Of a DNA stretch of 46,386 nucleotides, positions 24,465-31,211 are shown piece after piece. Position 1 is the first letter of the stretch; each line of letters begins with the position of its first letter. The position numbers and the translations under genes were made by a program. A model generated the notes under the pieces. That model saw nothing but the letters and a program-made list of their open reading frames with translations. It did not search any database and was not told the origin of the DNA. The stretch covers positions 1 through 46,386 of the forward strand of contig MDLC01000025.1 in the NCBI GenBank assembly GCA_001723645.1, read 5' to 3'. The DNA comes from Candidatus Endobugula sertula (GTDB lineage Bacteria > Pseudomonadota > Gammaproteobacteria > Pseudomonadales > Cellvibrionaceae).

Positions 24465-24671
24465 ATGAATAAAAATATGAATAGAAAGGAAGAGTTTGAT
24501 TTCCGTACCAGAAACCTAAAACCAGAGTATGAGATGAAAGAAGCTCTTGAGCATGGTCTAGGTCTGTTTCCTGTACATCGTGAAACGGGGGAGGTATGTG
24601 ATTGTAAAATGGAGTGGGATGAAGACGGAAAGATCTTGTCTTGCCCTGTTTGTGGACTTGATGGAACCTAA
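24465..24671 (+). CDS. Small protein with CxC...CxxC cysteines
   Basis: A 68-residue protein from ATG 24465 (GAGG 7 bases upstream; a GTG twelve bases earlier is also in frame). The C-terminal part has CDCKMEWDEDGKILSCPVCG, which looks like a small zinc ribbon. I cannot assign it to a family. It stands alone between two nearly identical terminators, so it has its own transcript or relies on readthrough. Start region lacks the leader motif seen at 23277. Confidence 0.6.
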   Translation: MNKNMNRKEEFDFRTRNLKPEYEMKEALEHGLGLFPVHRETGEVCDCKMEWDEDGKILSCPVCGLDGT

Positions 24672-24683
24672 GTCCTTATCCAG

Positions 24684-24717
24684 ACCCGTTATCTACTTTG
24701 TAGTTAGCGGGTTTTTA
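24684..24717 (+). terminator. Rho-independent terminator
   Basis: Stem ACCCGTTA ... CTAC-TTT-GTAG ... TAGCGGGT followed by TTTTT; nearly the same sequence as the terminator at 24365, including the TTTTTATC end. Duplication of a gene-end cassette is likely. Confidence 0.85.
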
Positions 24718-24723
24718 TCTTTA

Positions 24724-24760
24724 ACCCACATGGGCGATTTACAGTTGCCCAGTGATGGGT
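24724..24760 (+). promoter_or_regulatory. Leader hairpin of ACCC/GGGT type without pseudoknot
   Basis: ACCCA-CAT-GGGC ... GCCC-A-GTGA-TGGGT (24724-24760) forms the same two-part hairpin that closes the structured leaders at 23277, 26779, 28350, 35820 and 36530, but no pseudoknot or TCTCC element surrounds it. It lies between the terminator and the gene at 24805. Confidence 0.5.
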
Positions 24761-24804
24761 GTGTAAGTTGATTGCCCGATAGATTATTAACTTGGAGAAA
24801 TCTA

Positions 24805-25068
24805 ATGAGCAATAGCAGTATTAACAATATTCTGGAAGAGCTTTCAATTTACTTTTTGCAAACTGAGTATGATGAATGGAACCGCATTAAATGGGATGGA
24901 ATTATAGAGAGCCTTGCTGGTGAAGGTGGTGAGGTGAATTTATTCTCTTTTATGTGTGGGGCAAGTGATAAAGATTTAGACCTTTTAAATCGTCTTCTTA
25001 TCGTTGTGAAAACTAATGGGGTAGAGTTTCTTAAACCGCTTATTAACGAAATAAGTCAGTTTTCATAA
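24805..25068 (+). CDS. Hypothetical protein
   Basis: An 87-residue acidic, helical protein from ATG 24805, chosen because TTGGAG lies 7 bases upstream. It has no recognised domain, signal or membrane segment. It is bounded by terminators at 24684 and 25114, so it is a single-gene unit. The AACTTGGAGAAATC start region resembles the starts of the leader-controlled genes at 23498 and 36735. Confidence 0.6.
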   Translation: MSNSSINNILEELSIYFLQTEYDEWNRIKWDGIIESLAGEGGEVNLFSFMCGASDKDLDLLNRLLIVVKTNGVEFLKPLINEISQFS

Positions 25069-25113
25069 ACATGCTTTGAACTATTACAGTTTTGATCGTA
25101 ACTTGACCATCTT

Positions 25114-25136
25114 GCCCTCCATCGAGGGCTTTTTTT
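25114..25136 (+). terminator. Rho-independent terminator
   Basis: GCCCTC-CATC-GAGGGC, 6-bp perfect stem, followed by seven T. It ends the unit with the gene at 24805. Confidence 0.9.
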
Positions 25137-25161
25137 GAGCTGACCTGAATCAAGGCTTGTT

Positions 25162-25190
25162 TTGCGGATATGTGCGGGATGCGTTATAGT
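25162..25190 (+). promoter_or_regulatory. Promoter of the 25197-25695 RNA candidate
   Basis: TTGCGG (25162-25167), 17-base spacer, TATAGT (25185-25190); expected start about 25197. It lies after a terminator and faces a 580-base region with no credible gene. Confidence 0.55.
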
Positions 25191-25196
25191 TATATT

Positions 25197-25695
25197 TCTT
25201 CTGTTCCCAGCAGTCTCTGGGTATCTTTTGCCCCTTGAGGGTTTGGCTGTTCGTACCGAGGTTAGCAGCAGCACGGTTTATCCAGCTCGGTTAGTTTCAA
25301 GAAAACTGATTACCATCTTCTCCTCCAGCTGTATGGTAATGCCCACAGTTTTCATCTCTGCTGTCTAAGAATCAGCAATACTTCCCCATGCGGATGTGTA
25401 CTCTTAGCGGGGTGCCTTCCGCTCTCTAAAGCCAGGTTTATAGCCTAGAGACGTTTTGTGAGAACCTACTATTGAGCATAGACGGTATCTCACAAGGCGT
25501 CTTGGTTATAGACTGCCTACGCTTTTCTATATCGCGTACATGCGCGGAACCAAATACATGACACCGTTTGTGCAGATTTGACTGTGCTCGGTTTGGATGC
25601 ATGAGTATGAGCTTTGGCAAGGGTGATTACTGATGATGTTATGGCAGGAGCTGTTATCTCATAGAGGGGCGCAGTTTGAACCCCCTCTATCAAAT
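25197..25695 (+). ncRNA. Candidate large structured non-coding RNA
   Basis: No frame here has a credible start or protein. The stretch is dense in stems: CCCAG/CTGGG (25206-25221); ACCGAG/CTCGGT (25255-25291); a 15-bp stem AAAACTG+ATTACCAT (25302-25316) with ATGGTAAT and CAGTTTT (25333-25352, five-base bulge); TGCTG/CAGCA (25359-25377); CCCC/GGGG (25384-25412); TCTCTA/TAGAGA (25423-25451); ACG+TTGTGAGA with TCTCACAA+CGT (25451-25500); ACCG/CGGT (25563-25592); and ATAGAGGGG/CCCCTCTAT (25661-25690). Many stems close large loops, unlike terminators. Size recalls the large ornate bacterial RNAs but I recognise no class. The 3' end is uncertain as no T run follows the last hairpin. Confidence 0.6.
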
Positions 25696-25733
25696 ACCAG
25701 TTTCAATGAATACAGGTTAATGGCTTGATTATT

Positions 25734-25764
25734 TAGTGTTGGTCTATTAGACTGGTCTAGTGTT
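25734..25764. promoter_or_regulatory. Operator region of the toxin-antitoxin pair
   Basis: GTCTA-T-TAGAC (25742-25752) is a perfect palindrome flanked by direct repeats TAGTGTT (25734 and 25758). It is about 30 bases upstream of the antitoxin start, as expected for autoregulation by a Phd-type antitoxin. Confidence 0.55.
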
Positions 25765-25782
25765 AATAGAGAGATTGATGTG

Positions 25783-26022
25783 ATGCGAGAAGAAATCGGT
25801 TCTTATGATGCTAAGACCAAATTGCCCGAGTTATTGAGAAGGGTTGAAGGCGGTGAGTCGTTTACGATTACTAATCGAGGGAAGCCGGTAGCTGATGTTG
25901 TTCCCAGTGAACAAGCCCGGCGCCTACAGGTGCAAGAAACGATCGATAAAATGTTGCTATTGAGAAAACCAGCAGTGACAGATGAGCAACTGTTAGCGTT
26001 TAAGTCAGAAGGACGTGCATGA
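25783..26022 (+). CDS. Phd/YefM-family antitoxin
   Basis: A 79-residue antitoxin (ATG 25783; a GTG directly before is also possible). The N-terminal DNA-binding half reads EIGSYDAKTKLPELLRRVEGGESFTITNRGKPVADVVP, typical of prevent-host-death proteins; the C-terminal 35 residues are the toxin-wrapping tail (DKMLLLRKPAVTDEQLLAFKSEGRA). Its stop overlaps the toxin start (ATGA). It would neutralise the PIN-domain toxin and repress its own promoter at 25734-25764. Such pairs stabilise ICEs. Confidence 0.85.
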   Translation: MREEIGSYDAKTKLPELLRRVEGGESFTITNRGKPVADVVPSEQARRLQVQETIDKMLLLRKPAVTDEQLLAFKSEGRA

Positions 26023-26444
26023 AACGATTTGTCCTGGATAATTCTGTGACGATGCGTTGGTTGTTAGCGTCTATGGATGCGAAAGACCAGGCCTACGCAG
26101 AGTGTGTATTGCGTAGTTTATCGGACGCTGATGCGGTGGTCCCTGGGCTATGGCACCTTGAAGTAGTTAATGTACTGATGGTCGCTGAACGAAAAGACCA
26201 TATTGTGGTGAGTGAAGTCGAGGGTTTTCTATCTCAGCTAGAAGCCCTACCGATTGACACCGATCCACTGACATCGCGTCAGTCGTTTAATCGGATACTG
26301 AGCTTATCCAGAGCCTATGGGCTCAGTAGTTATGATGCTGCTTACTTGGAATTGGCCGTTCGTGAAGGTTTGGCGTTGGCTAGTTTGGATAAAGCATTGG
26401 TTAAAGCGGCAGAACAAGCAGGCGTTGCTATTTATCAAGGATAA
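26019..26444 (+). CDS. VapC-like PIN-domain toxin
   Basis: A 141-residue PIN-domain ribonuclease with the acidic residues expected at the active site: Asp7 (FVLDNSV), Glu48 (WHLEVVN), Asp106 (SSYDAAYLELA) and Asp124 (ASLDKAL). It overlaps the Phd-type antitoxin by four bases. PIN toxins of this group cut tRNA or rRNA to stop translation when the antitoxin decays. Full length, all catalytic residues kept, so it is probably active. Confidence 0.86.
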   Translation: MKRFVLDNSVTMRWLLASMDAKDQAYAECVLRSLSDADAVVPGLWHLEVVNVLMVAERKDHIVVSEVEGFLSQLEALPIDTDPLTSRQSFNRILSLSRAYGLSSYDAAYLELAVREGLALASLDKALVKAAEQAGVAIYQG

Positions 26445-26476
26445 AAGTGGGCCTGAAAAAAATATCAGGATAAATT

Positions 26477-26767
26477 ATGAGTCAGAGAATTACAGCGTTA
26501 CCTTCAATTCATCAAGCGGCAGTCCGACAGGCTCGTCGTGATGCAACACAGTCAATGATTGCGGCACTTGGTGCAGACAGTGCCCCTGCAGATATTCAAT
26601 CGTTCATTGCCTTTGGTGTGTTGGTGGGTTTGGATGAAGGGCAAATCCGTGAGAGATTACCAGGGGCAATAGAGTCGTGTGACATTGCGAGTATGTCACC
26701 AGAATTAAGACGACTGCATATTGAGAGAATGAATCGTCCGTGTGAAGAGGACCGACAAAAAATATAG
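26477..26767 (+). CDS. Hypothetical protein
   Basis: A 96-residue, mostly helical protein with no recognised family. It begins with a basic amphipathic stretch (ALPSIHQAAVRQARRDATQSMIAALG) and holds ADIQSFIAFGVLVGLDEGQIRERLPGAIE. AGGAT precedes the ATG. It is 32 bases after the PIN toxin but has no antitoxin features. It is followed by the leader RNA of the next gene. Confidence 0.55.
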   Translation: MSQRITALPSIHQAAVRQARRDATQSMIAALGADSAPADIQSFIAFGVLVGLDEGQIRERLPGAIESCDIASMSPELRRLHIERMNRPCEEDRQKI

Positions 26768-26778
26768 TTTCAGAAGCC

Positions 26779-26935
26779 CATCGTCTTTTTACGATGACTT
26801 TTGAGAAAGCTGTGCGTAGGATCTGTAATCGCAGCGAGGCTTGAGCCTGATCCGATAATGCTAACCCGATGGGGAGAATTCCCCGCAGGGCGTCTCCTTA
26901 TCCTTTATTCAATATTAAAAGACTGAGGAAACGTT
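26779..26935 (+). promoter_or_regulatory. Structured pseudoknot leader RNA, copy E (divergent)
   Basis: P0 CATCGT-CTTTTT-ACGATG (26779-26796). P1 is degenerate (TGCG 26813-26816 with CGCA 26830-26833, outer GCTG/CAGC). P2 GGATC (26819-26823) pairs with GATCC (26849-26853). A hairpin AGGC-TTGA-GCCT (26837-26848) sits between, so the pseudoknot order is kept. ACCC-GAT-GGGGA / TCCCC-GC-AGGG follows (about 26864-26890), then CGTCTCC, which can pair weakly with the AGGA of the start region at 26926-26929. It is the most divergent copy and may be partly decayed. Confidence 0.55.
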
Positions 26936-27163
26936 ATGGCGACTCAATACCAGAATACCTTAACCATAGGTCGGTATATTGTTGAGGAAAGTGTCTCTGC
27001 TGCAGGGACTTTTGCTCTTCACATCGAAGACTCAATAACAGGCGAGCAATTCGAGTGCGAAGGGCTGGATCTGGAGGAATTCGATAAGCTCTTAGACTTA
27101 TTATCGACGGTTCAAAACCCCAAAATTATTTTTGGTATTTTGAATTCTCGTGAAGCAGGTTAA
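26936..27163 (+). CDS. Hypothetical protein under leader control
   Basis: A 75-residue acidic protein. Two or three beta strands (NTLTIGRYIVEESVSAAGTFALHIEDSITGEQFECEG) are followed by a helix (LDLEEFDKLLDLLSTV). No family recognised. GAGGAAAC lies just before the ATG. The gene follows structured leader copy E, so it belongs to the same regulated group as the genes at 23498, 28538, 36053 and 36735. Confidence 0.6.
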   Translation: MATQYQNTLTIGRYIVEESVSAAGTFALHIEDSITGEQFECEGLDLEEFDKLLDLLSTVQNPKIIFGILNSREAG

Positions 27164-27179
27164 AAGAGTACGGTAGTTT

Positions 27180-27196
27180 GGGGTGTAATGCACCCC
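27180..27196 (+). terminator. Hairpin between small genes
   Basis: GGGGTG-TAATG-CACCCC, 6-bp stem after the gene ending at 27163. No T run follows, so termination is uncertain; it could be a processing or leader hairpin for the gene at 27264. Confidence 0.4.
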
Positions 27197-27263
27197 GATA
27201 TTACTTAAACGAAGTATTAAGACAACATGCGATAACAATAGAAACGATAGAGGAGAGCCAGCG

Positions 27264-27512
27264 ATGGTAGTTCCATTCCCAACACAACACGTTCAAGAGC
27301 CAACTACTGGGCAACAGGATATGGATCACTATGAAAATATTCCTGGTGCTGATCAAGCCGGTGAGGGGATCCAAGATTTGTTAGCCTTGTGTCAAAAGGT
27401 CGGTATTGACCCGAAAAAAATTAAGCTTTCTAAAGCAGGTGAAAAGCCTTCATTGGTAGAAAAGCTATCGCCGCAACAGCGTCGCCAGCTGATTAAAAAC
27501 AACAACCCATAA
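27264..27512 (+). CDS. Hypothetical protein
   Basis: An 82-residue protein preceded by AGGAGAG. The first half is polar and likely disordered; the second half is helical and basic (LALCQKVGIDPKKIKLSKAGEKPSLVEKLSPQQRRQLIKNN). No family recognised. It lies 22 bases before the DnaT-like gene and is probably co-transcribed, so a role in replication or DNA handling is possible. Confidence 0.55.
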   Translation: MVVPFPTQHVQEPTTGQQDMDHYENIPGADQAGEGIQDLLALCQKVGIDPKKIKLSKAGEKPSLVEKLSPQQRRQLIKNNNP

Positions 27513-27534
27513 TCGCAGTGTAGATTGTAGATTG

Positions 27535-28311
27535 ATGAAAGAGAACACGACAGAGCATTACCGAGCGACACTCAATAGCATGGGCTTAGATGACTCTGTG
27601 ATTGATGAGTGCCTGGCATTGTTTCGTCAACAAGCAACAGCATTTTCGTCCTCCGCATTTATCACCTTTGCGGTGAGGCACCATCGACTGAATAAACAAT
27701 CATTACCGCGTGAGCCAGAAGAAGGCGTTGCAGCTAAAACAGGTTCACCCAATAGACAACAAGAAGACAGGTCAGCGACTGAATCGTTACCAGCTGTTGT
27801 CGATCAAGAGTGGCTGCCCGACGTTGCCACTATTAAGCATTTGCAGGCATTGGGTTTCTCATCAGAGACGATCTTTGGTCAGATCCCCGGATTTATTTTT
27901 TATTACAATTCTCGTTTGGATAACCCCAATCGTTATAGTGTGGATATGCAGTTTGTTTATCACATGCAGTATGTTCAGCACAGGGCGTTGACGGAACAAA
28001 CAGAAATGATGGAGCAAGACATGCAGCGAAGCATGCGTGACTCTGCTTCCAAAATGCGACAAGGTTGGATGCCGTGTGAGAGAACGTTCGCCATCTTACA
28101 AGATACTCACTTTGTGCCTAAGCTTATTGCCATCGGTTATGTGGATGAGTTTGTGTTGTACTGGGAAGAGCGTCAGAAGCTACCTCAAGGCGGATCCTGG
28201 AAAACAGCTTTTATCCAGTACTCAGTAGTTCGTTACGAAAAAGAAGAAAAAAAATGGCGGTCTCAACAGCGAAAATGGAAATCTCAGCCCCGTCAAAAAC
28301 AATTAATTTAA
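27535..28311 (+). CDS. DnaT-like primosomal protein with two DnaT-type repeats
   Basis: A 258-residue protein (ATG 27535; a TTG just before is in frame). Two segments follow the DnaT C-terminal pattern W-P-x-L...F...W: residues about 91-145 (EWLPDVATIKHLQALGFSS ... FIFYYNSR ... FVYHMQYVQHR) and about 175-245 (GWMPCERTFAILQDTHF ... DEFVLYWEERQ ... WKTAFIQYSVV). DnaT binds single-stranded DNA and helps load the replicative helicase via PriA/PriB. The N-terminal 50 residues form a separate helical domain, and the tail is basic. The element may use this protein to restart or prime its own replication. The assignment rests on motif pattern; overall identity to chromosomal DnaT is low. Confidence 0.6.
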   Translation: MKENTTEHYRATLNSMGLDDSVIDECLALFRQQATAFSSSAFITFAVRHHRLNKQSLPREPEEGVAAKTGSPNRQQEDRSATESLPAVVDQEWLPDVATIKHLQALGFSSETIFGQIPGFIFYYNSRLDNPNRYSVDMQFVYHMQYVQHRALTEQTEMMEQDMQRSMRDSASKMRQGWMPCERTFAILQDTHFVPKLIAIGYVDEFVLYWEERQKLPQGGSWKTAFIQYSVVRYEKEEKKWRSQQRKWKSQPRQKQLI

Positions 28312-28315
28312 AATG

Positions 28316-28344
28316 TTGAAATATGCGCCAAGTGGAATTATTAT
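28316..28344 (+). promoter_or_regulatory. Promoter of leader copy D
   Basis: TTGAAA (28316-28321), 17-base spacer, TATTAT (28339-28344). It lies directly after the stop of the DnaT-like gene and precedes the structured leader. Confidence 0.65.
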
Positions 28345-28349
28345 AAGAA

Positions 28350-28537
28350 TTAGAGGTGGCGCTATCGCTACTTTTTAAAAGCTGCTCGCCAGATCCGAAA
28401 TAGCAGCGGGACGAAAGTCTGGTCTGAAATTCCTTTCTCCGTCGAAACACGACGATTCTAACCCACTGGGGATACATCCCAGTAGGGTATCTGTGTTCTC
28501 CAGTATTTCTTTTTTATTCTAACTGGAGGGCATTATT
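28350..28537 (+). promoter_or_regulatory. Structured pseudoknot leader RNA, copy D
   Basis: P0 GTGGCG-CTAT-CGCTAC (about 28356-28371). P1 GCTGCT (28381-28386) pairs with AGCAGC (28402-28407). P2 CAGATC (28390-28395) pairs with GGTCTG (28421-28426), interleaved with P1. GAC-GAAA-GTC (28410-28419) lies between. CGTCG/CGACG (28440-28454) and ACCC-ACT-GGGGAT / ATCCC-AGT-AGGGT (28461-28487) follow. CTCCAG (28498-28503) pairs with CTGGAG (28523-28528), the ribosome binding site. None of the stems share sequence with copies A-C, yet every stem is present. Confidence 0.75.
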
Positions 28538-28615
28538 ATGCAGACTCGCTCACGTGCTGATGATAATCATCGGACACCACGCCACGCATTGTTACTCGTT
28601 ATCACTTTTCTTTAG
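28538..28615 (+). CDS. Short ORF (25 codons) behind leader D
   Basis: ATG 28538 follows ACTGGAGGG with normal spacing, exactly where the leader architecture puts the start, but the frame closes after 25 residues (MQTRSRADDNHR ... LLLVITFL). It may be a leader peptide or the remains of a lost gene; 28616-28912 holds only another weak ORF and hairpins. Not recognised. Confidence 0.4.
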   Translation: MQTRSRADDNHRTPRHALLLVITFL

Positions 28616-28661
28616 GAAAAATAGTGATTACTCATCACCTTGATAAGGTGACTGGGGAGAT

Positions 28662-28841
28662 TTGAGTGATACATCGAAGCAGCTGAATGATGTTGGGTTA
28701 TCAACTGAAAACCCTAGACATATTCACTCATCCTATAAACTGCCGGAAAAGTTATCTGAGCTTATTGGCCAGACAAAACTTTGGATTATGACTGAACATG
28801 ATCGTTCGGCTACCACACTGCTATTTCCTAGCGACTATTAA
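28662..28841 (+). CDS. Possible small protein, 59 residues
   Basis: The only in-frame start is TTG at 28662, with GGGGAG just 2 bases upstream, which is too close for an efficient site. A 7-bp hairpin TCACCTT-GAT-AAGGTGA (28635-28651) precedes it. The product (SDTSKQLNDVGLSTENPRH ... LPEKLSELIGQTKLWIMTEHDRSATTLLF) has a normal amino-acid make-up. Could be the tail of a gene damaged by an earlier frameshift. Weak call. Confidence 0.35.
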   Translation: MSDTSKQLNDVGLSTENPRHIHSSYKLPEKLSELIGQTKLWIMTEHDRSATTLLFPSDY

Positions 28842-28857
28842 ACGCCAGGTCATAGTG

Positions 28858-28907
28858 TTCCCTAACGGGCTTCCCGTTAGGGAAGCCTCGAATATTTTAT
28901 TCGGAGG
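28858..28907 (+). promoter_or_regulatory. Perfect hairpin plus Shine-Dalgarno-masking stem before the DUF3275 gene
   Basis: TTCCCTAACGGG-CTT-CCCGTTAGGGAA (28858-28884) is a perfect 12-bp stem. Immediately after, CCTC-GAAT (28886-28893) pairs with ATTC-G-GAGG (28899-28907), hiding the GGAGG that serves ATG 28913. The pair resembles a translational switch; the first stem may also act as a terminator-like barrier, though it lacks a T run. Confidence 0.55.
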
Positions 28908-28912
28908 TATGT

Positions 28913-29471
28913 ATGTTTACTACTCAAGGCGATATAAAAATTCGCTCTATTCATGGCCGTTATGGGCCATTTAATATTGGCACTCTGGTTACCGATGTCG
29001 GTACGTTTGCGGTGAAAGATGAACTGATCGAAGAAATGAGTGAGGGTGTGTTTAGTGGCACCTTTGTGATTTCTCAAATTGATTTAGGGCACTTTCCGTG
29101 TCATGGTTGAGGTGCGTGCGCATATTTCAGCGATGGAGCTCAACAGTAATGGCCCTGATGCGTTGGTTGAACCTGAACTACCGATCGAGCAAGACCCCTT
29201 AGATGAACCTGCTCCTGCAGAGGTTTATCGAGAAGAGGCACCTGCTGATCCTGTGAGTGAAGGAGAGTCTACTAAAGAAGAGACGGATCCACAGGAGATA
29301 TTTGGCTCGTTGTGGCCGTTTGAGGATCCAGCAGAAGTACATTTGGATCCCACGATCGGGCGCTCAGCGTTTCGCTTGCAAATTCAGTGGATGAAGGCAA
29401 ATAACTATCGGTTTATCCCCAAGCAGCAGGTGTGGGTGTTGAAAACGAATCAGTGTGGAGGTGAGCTATGA
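28913..29471 (+). pseudogene. DUF3275 family ICE protein, split by a +1 frameshift
   Basis: The first frame (28913-29110, 65 residues) gives the start of DUF3275 (TTQGDIKIRSIHGRYGPFNIGTLVTDVGTFAVKDELIEEM...GTFVISQI). The rest lies one frame forward: FRVMVEVRAHISAMEL, an acidic linker, and the conserved end IFGSLWPFEDPAEVHLDPTIGRSAFRLQIQWMKANNYRFIPKQQVWV. The join falls at TTTCC near 29092-29098, where skipping one base restores ...GHFRVMVEVRA. Slippage from TTT to TTC would keep Phe, so programmed frameshifting is conceivable; a one-base insertion is simpler. The second part could also restart at ATG 29103, which overlaps the stop (ATGGTTGA). The family is a fixed ICE backbone gene of unknown role. 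Confidence 0.75.
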
Positions 29472-30592
29472 CTTTGATGTTTCAGCGTGTTACGCGTAAC
29501 TATGCAAGAAATGGTTATTTCCCCACGGATGAGGACACCACATCCCAAGTGTTGGAACGATTAACCGTCGCTCAGCCGCCCGTATCAGGCGGTGTGATCA
29601 ATGTGCTGGATCCTTGTTGTGGAGAAGGGGCAGCGATCGCAGAGACCGGTGATTGGCTGCGTCAGCAATCAACCTCGTTCGATGATGACATAGAGGTTCG
29701 TTTGTATGGTGTTGAGTTGGATCGTGACCGAGCGTATGCCGCTAAGCCACGACTGAACCAGTGCCTGCACAGTGACATTAACGATACATTGATTCAGATC
29801 AAGGGTTTTCAGCTGCTATGGCTAAACCCGCCTTACGGTAATAGTTTGGCTGATCACCAGCATGGAGAGTCCGGGGAGCGTTTGGAAAAGCTGTTTTACA
29901 AACGCACCTTCGATACGCTCTGTGTCGGTGGAATCATGGTATTGATTATTCCGCACTATGTGCTGGATAAAGCATTCTCACAGTGGCTTTGCCGCCACTT
30001 TACGAATGTGACGTGTCATCGTGCCGCGGTCGATACTTATAAGCAGGTTGTGATCCTCGGAGAACGTACCCGGTATCAATCGACGTTGCAAACGGCACTT
30101 AACCGCCACTTGATGGCGATTGGTCAAGGTGAGGTTCAGGCACCGCCATTAGATGGGCTATCACAAGGCTATACAGTGCCCGTCAGTGAACCAGTAGGTA
30201 TCTATGCCTCTCCTCGCTTGGAGTCCATTAAACCGGATCCTGAGCAGCTGTCGGAGGTCATTGATCAATACCCTGGTTTATGGGCTGACTATGAGCGCTT
30301 ATTGTTGCCTTCTGAGTGTCCATTGCGTCCACCGTTGTGCGCATTGTCAGATTGGCATTTATCGCTGATGTTGGCTGCAGGGGCTGTCTCTGGTGTTGTG
30401 ATCAGTGAATCAGGGCAGACGTTATTAGTGAAAGGTCAAACGCACAAAGGGAAAAGTACTAAGGTCACGGTAGAGGAATCTCCAGACGGCGCATTAGTAC
30501 AAACCCAGGTATCGACGGATAAATTTATGCCGCAAATTCGTGGCATTGATTTTACCCCAGAGACCTTGGGCACCATTGTGACGATTCAATAG
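29468..30592 (+). CDS. DUF6094-type N6-adenine DNA methyltransferase
   Basis: A 374-residue class I methyltransferase with motif I VLDPCCGEGAAIAE (about 46-59), an acidic GVELD after the second strand and the catalytic NPPY (120-123), the signature of N6-adenine or related amino methylases. It begins with FQRVTRNYARNGYFPTDEDTT, typical of DUF6094 proteins on ICEs. The C-terminal 150 residues form an extra domain. It probably protects element DNA from host restriction on entry. It overlaps the DUF3275 gene (ATGA) and shares a ribosome binding site with the next gene through its TAGGAGG end. No partner restriction enzyme is nearby, so it is an orphan methylase. Confidence 0.75.
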   Translation: MTLMFQRVTRNYARNGYFPTDEDTTSQVLERLTVAQPPVSGGVINVLDPCCGEGAAIAETGDWLRQQSTSFDDDIEVRLYGVELDRDRAYAAKPRLNQCLHSDINDTLIQIKGFQLLWLNPPYGNSLADHQHGESGERLEKLFYKRTFDTLCVGGIMVLIIPHYVLDKAFSQWLCRHFTNVTCHRAAVDTYKQVVILGERTRYQSTLQTALNRHLMAIGQGEVQAPPLDGLSQGYTVPVSEPVGIYASPRLESIKPDPEQLSEVIDQYPGLWADYERLLLPSECPLRPPLCALSDWHLSLMLAAGAVSGVVISESGQTLLVKGQTHKGKSTKVTVEESPDGALVQTQVSTDKFMPQIRGIDFTPETLGTIVTIQ

Positions 30593-30602
30593 GAGGTGAA
30601 TG

Positions 30603-31193
30603 ATGCTATCACTATACGCACTGGAAGAATTTCCAGATATTTATACCGATGCTTATTTGGTTGATGACGATGATGGTTTGTTATTTGTGTCCTTGTGGGG
30701 ACGCGATGCACGAGCCTTGGAGTTACTGGCCAGGCTAACAGTGAATGATGCCGACAGTGTTATACGGACGTTGACAGTGAATGTCACGCCCAGGGCGCAG
30801 CGGCTTCGTGTACTGGATGCTTCCCGGTTATCGAAATCTGTGGCCAAGACCCCGAAAGAAACGTTGTTTGGGTGTTTGGCCAACGTATGGATTTACGATA
30901 GTGACTGTGTTGAGCAGCGTAATGTGTCAGGTCGCTGGCACATTTCACGGGATCTCACGTCGTTGGCCATGGCGCAATCGAGTGATTTGGTCTGGCGGTT
31001 GGTACAACAAGCCAGTCCGGTACCACTGCTCGACGCCTGGCGATCTACGGTAATGGAGTTTATCGTGGGTGAGAACTGGTTAGAACATCGATCGGGTTAT
31101 CGTATTTATGGTCTTCGATTATCGCTTCCAGAAGAGGTATTCCTGACCCATATTAGCGCCTTAGTGCGCGATCACACATTACGTCTGGATTAA
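30603..31193 (+). CDS. Hypothetical ICE protein
   Basis: A 196-residue protein from ATG 30603 (AGGAGG five bases upstream; ATG 30600 is too near). Acidic N-terminus with beta strands (AYLVDDDDGLLFVSLWGRDARALELLARLTV), then helices (WRLVQQASPVPLLDAWRSTVMEFI). I recall no named domain. It follows the methylase by 10 bases and is followed by the attenuator-like structure at 31212, so it ends this operon. Function unknown. Confidence 0.6.
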   Translation: MLSLYALEEFPDIYTDAYLVDDDDGLLFVSLWGRDARALELLARLTVNDADSVIRTLTVNVTPRAQRLRVLDASRLSKSVAKTPKETLFGCLANVWIYDSDCVEQRNVSGRWHISRDLTSLAMAQSSDLVWRLVQQASPVPLLDAWRSTVMEFIVGENWLEHRSGYRIYGLRLSLPEEVFLTHISALVRDHTLRLD

Positions 31194-31211
31194 TTCAGGC
31201 GTAACCACTAC

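Noticed and set aside
25162-25368. A 68-codon plus-strand gene in the ncRNA region
   Set aside because: It starts inside the promoter, lacks a ribosome binding site and its codons run through the strongest RNA stems.
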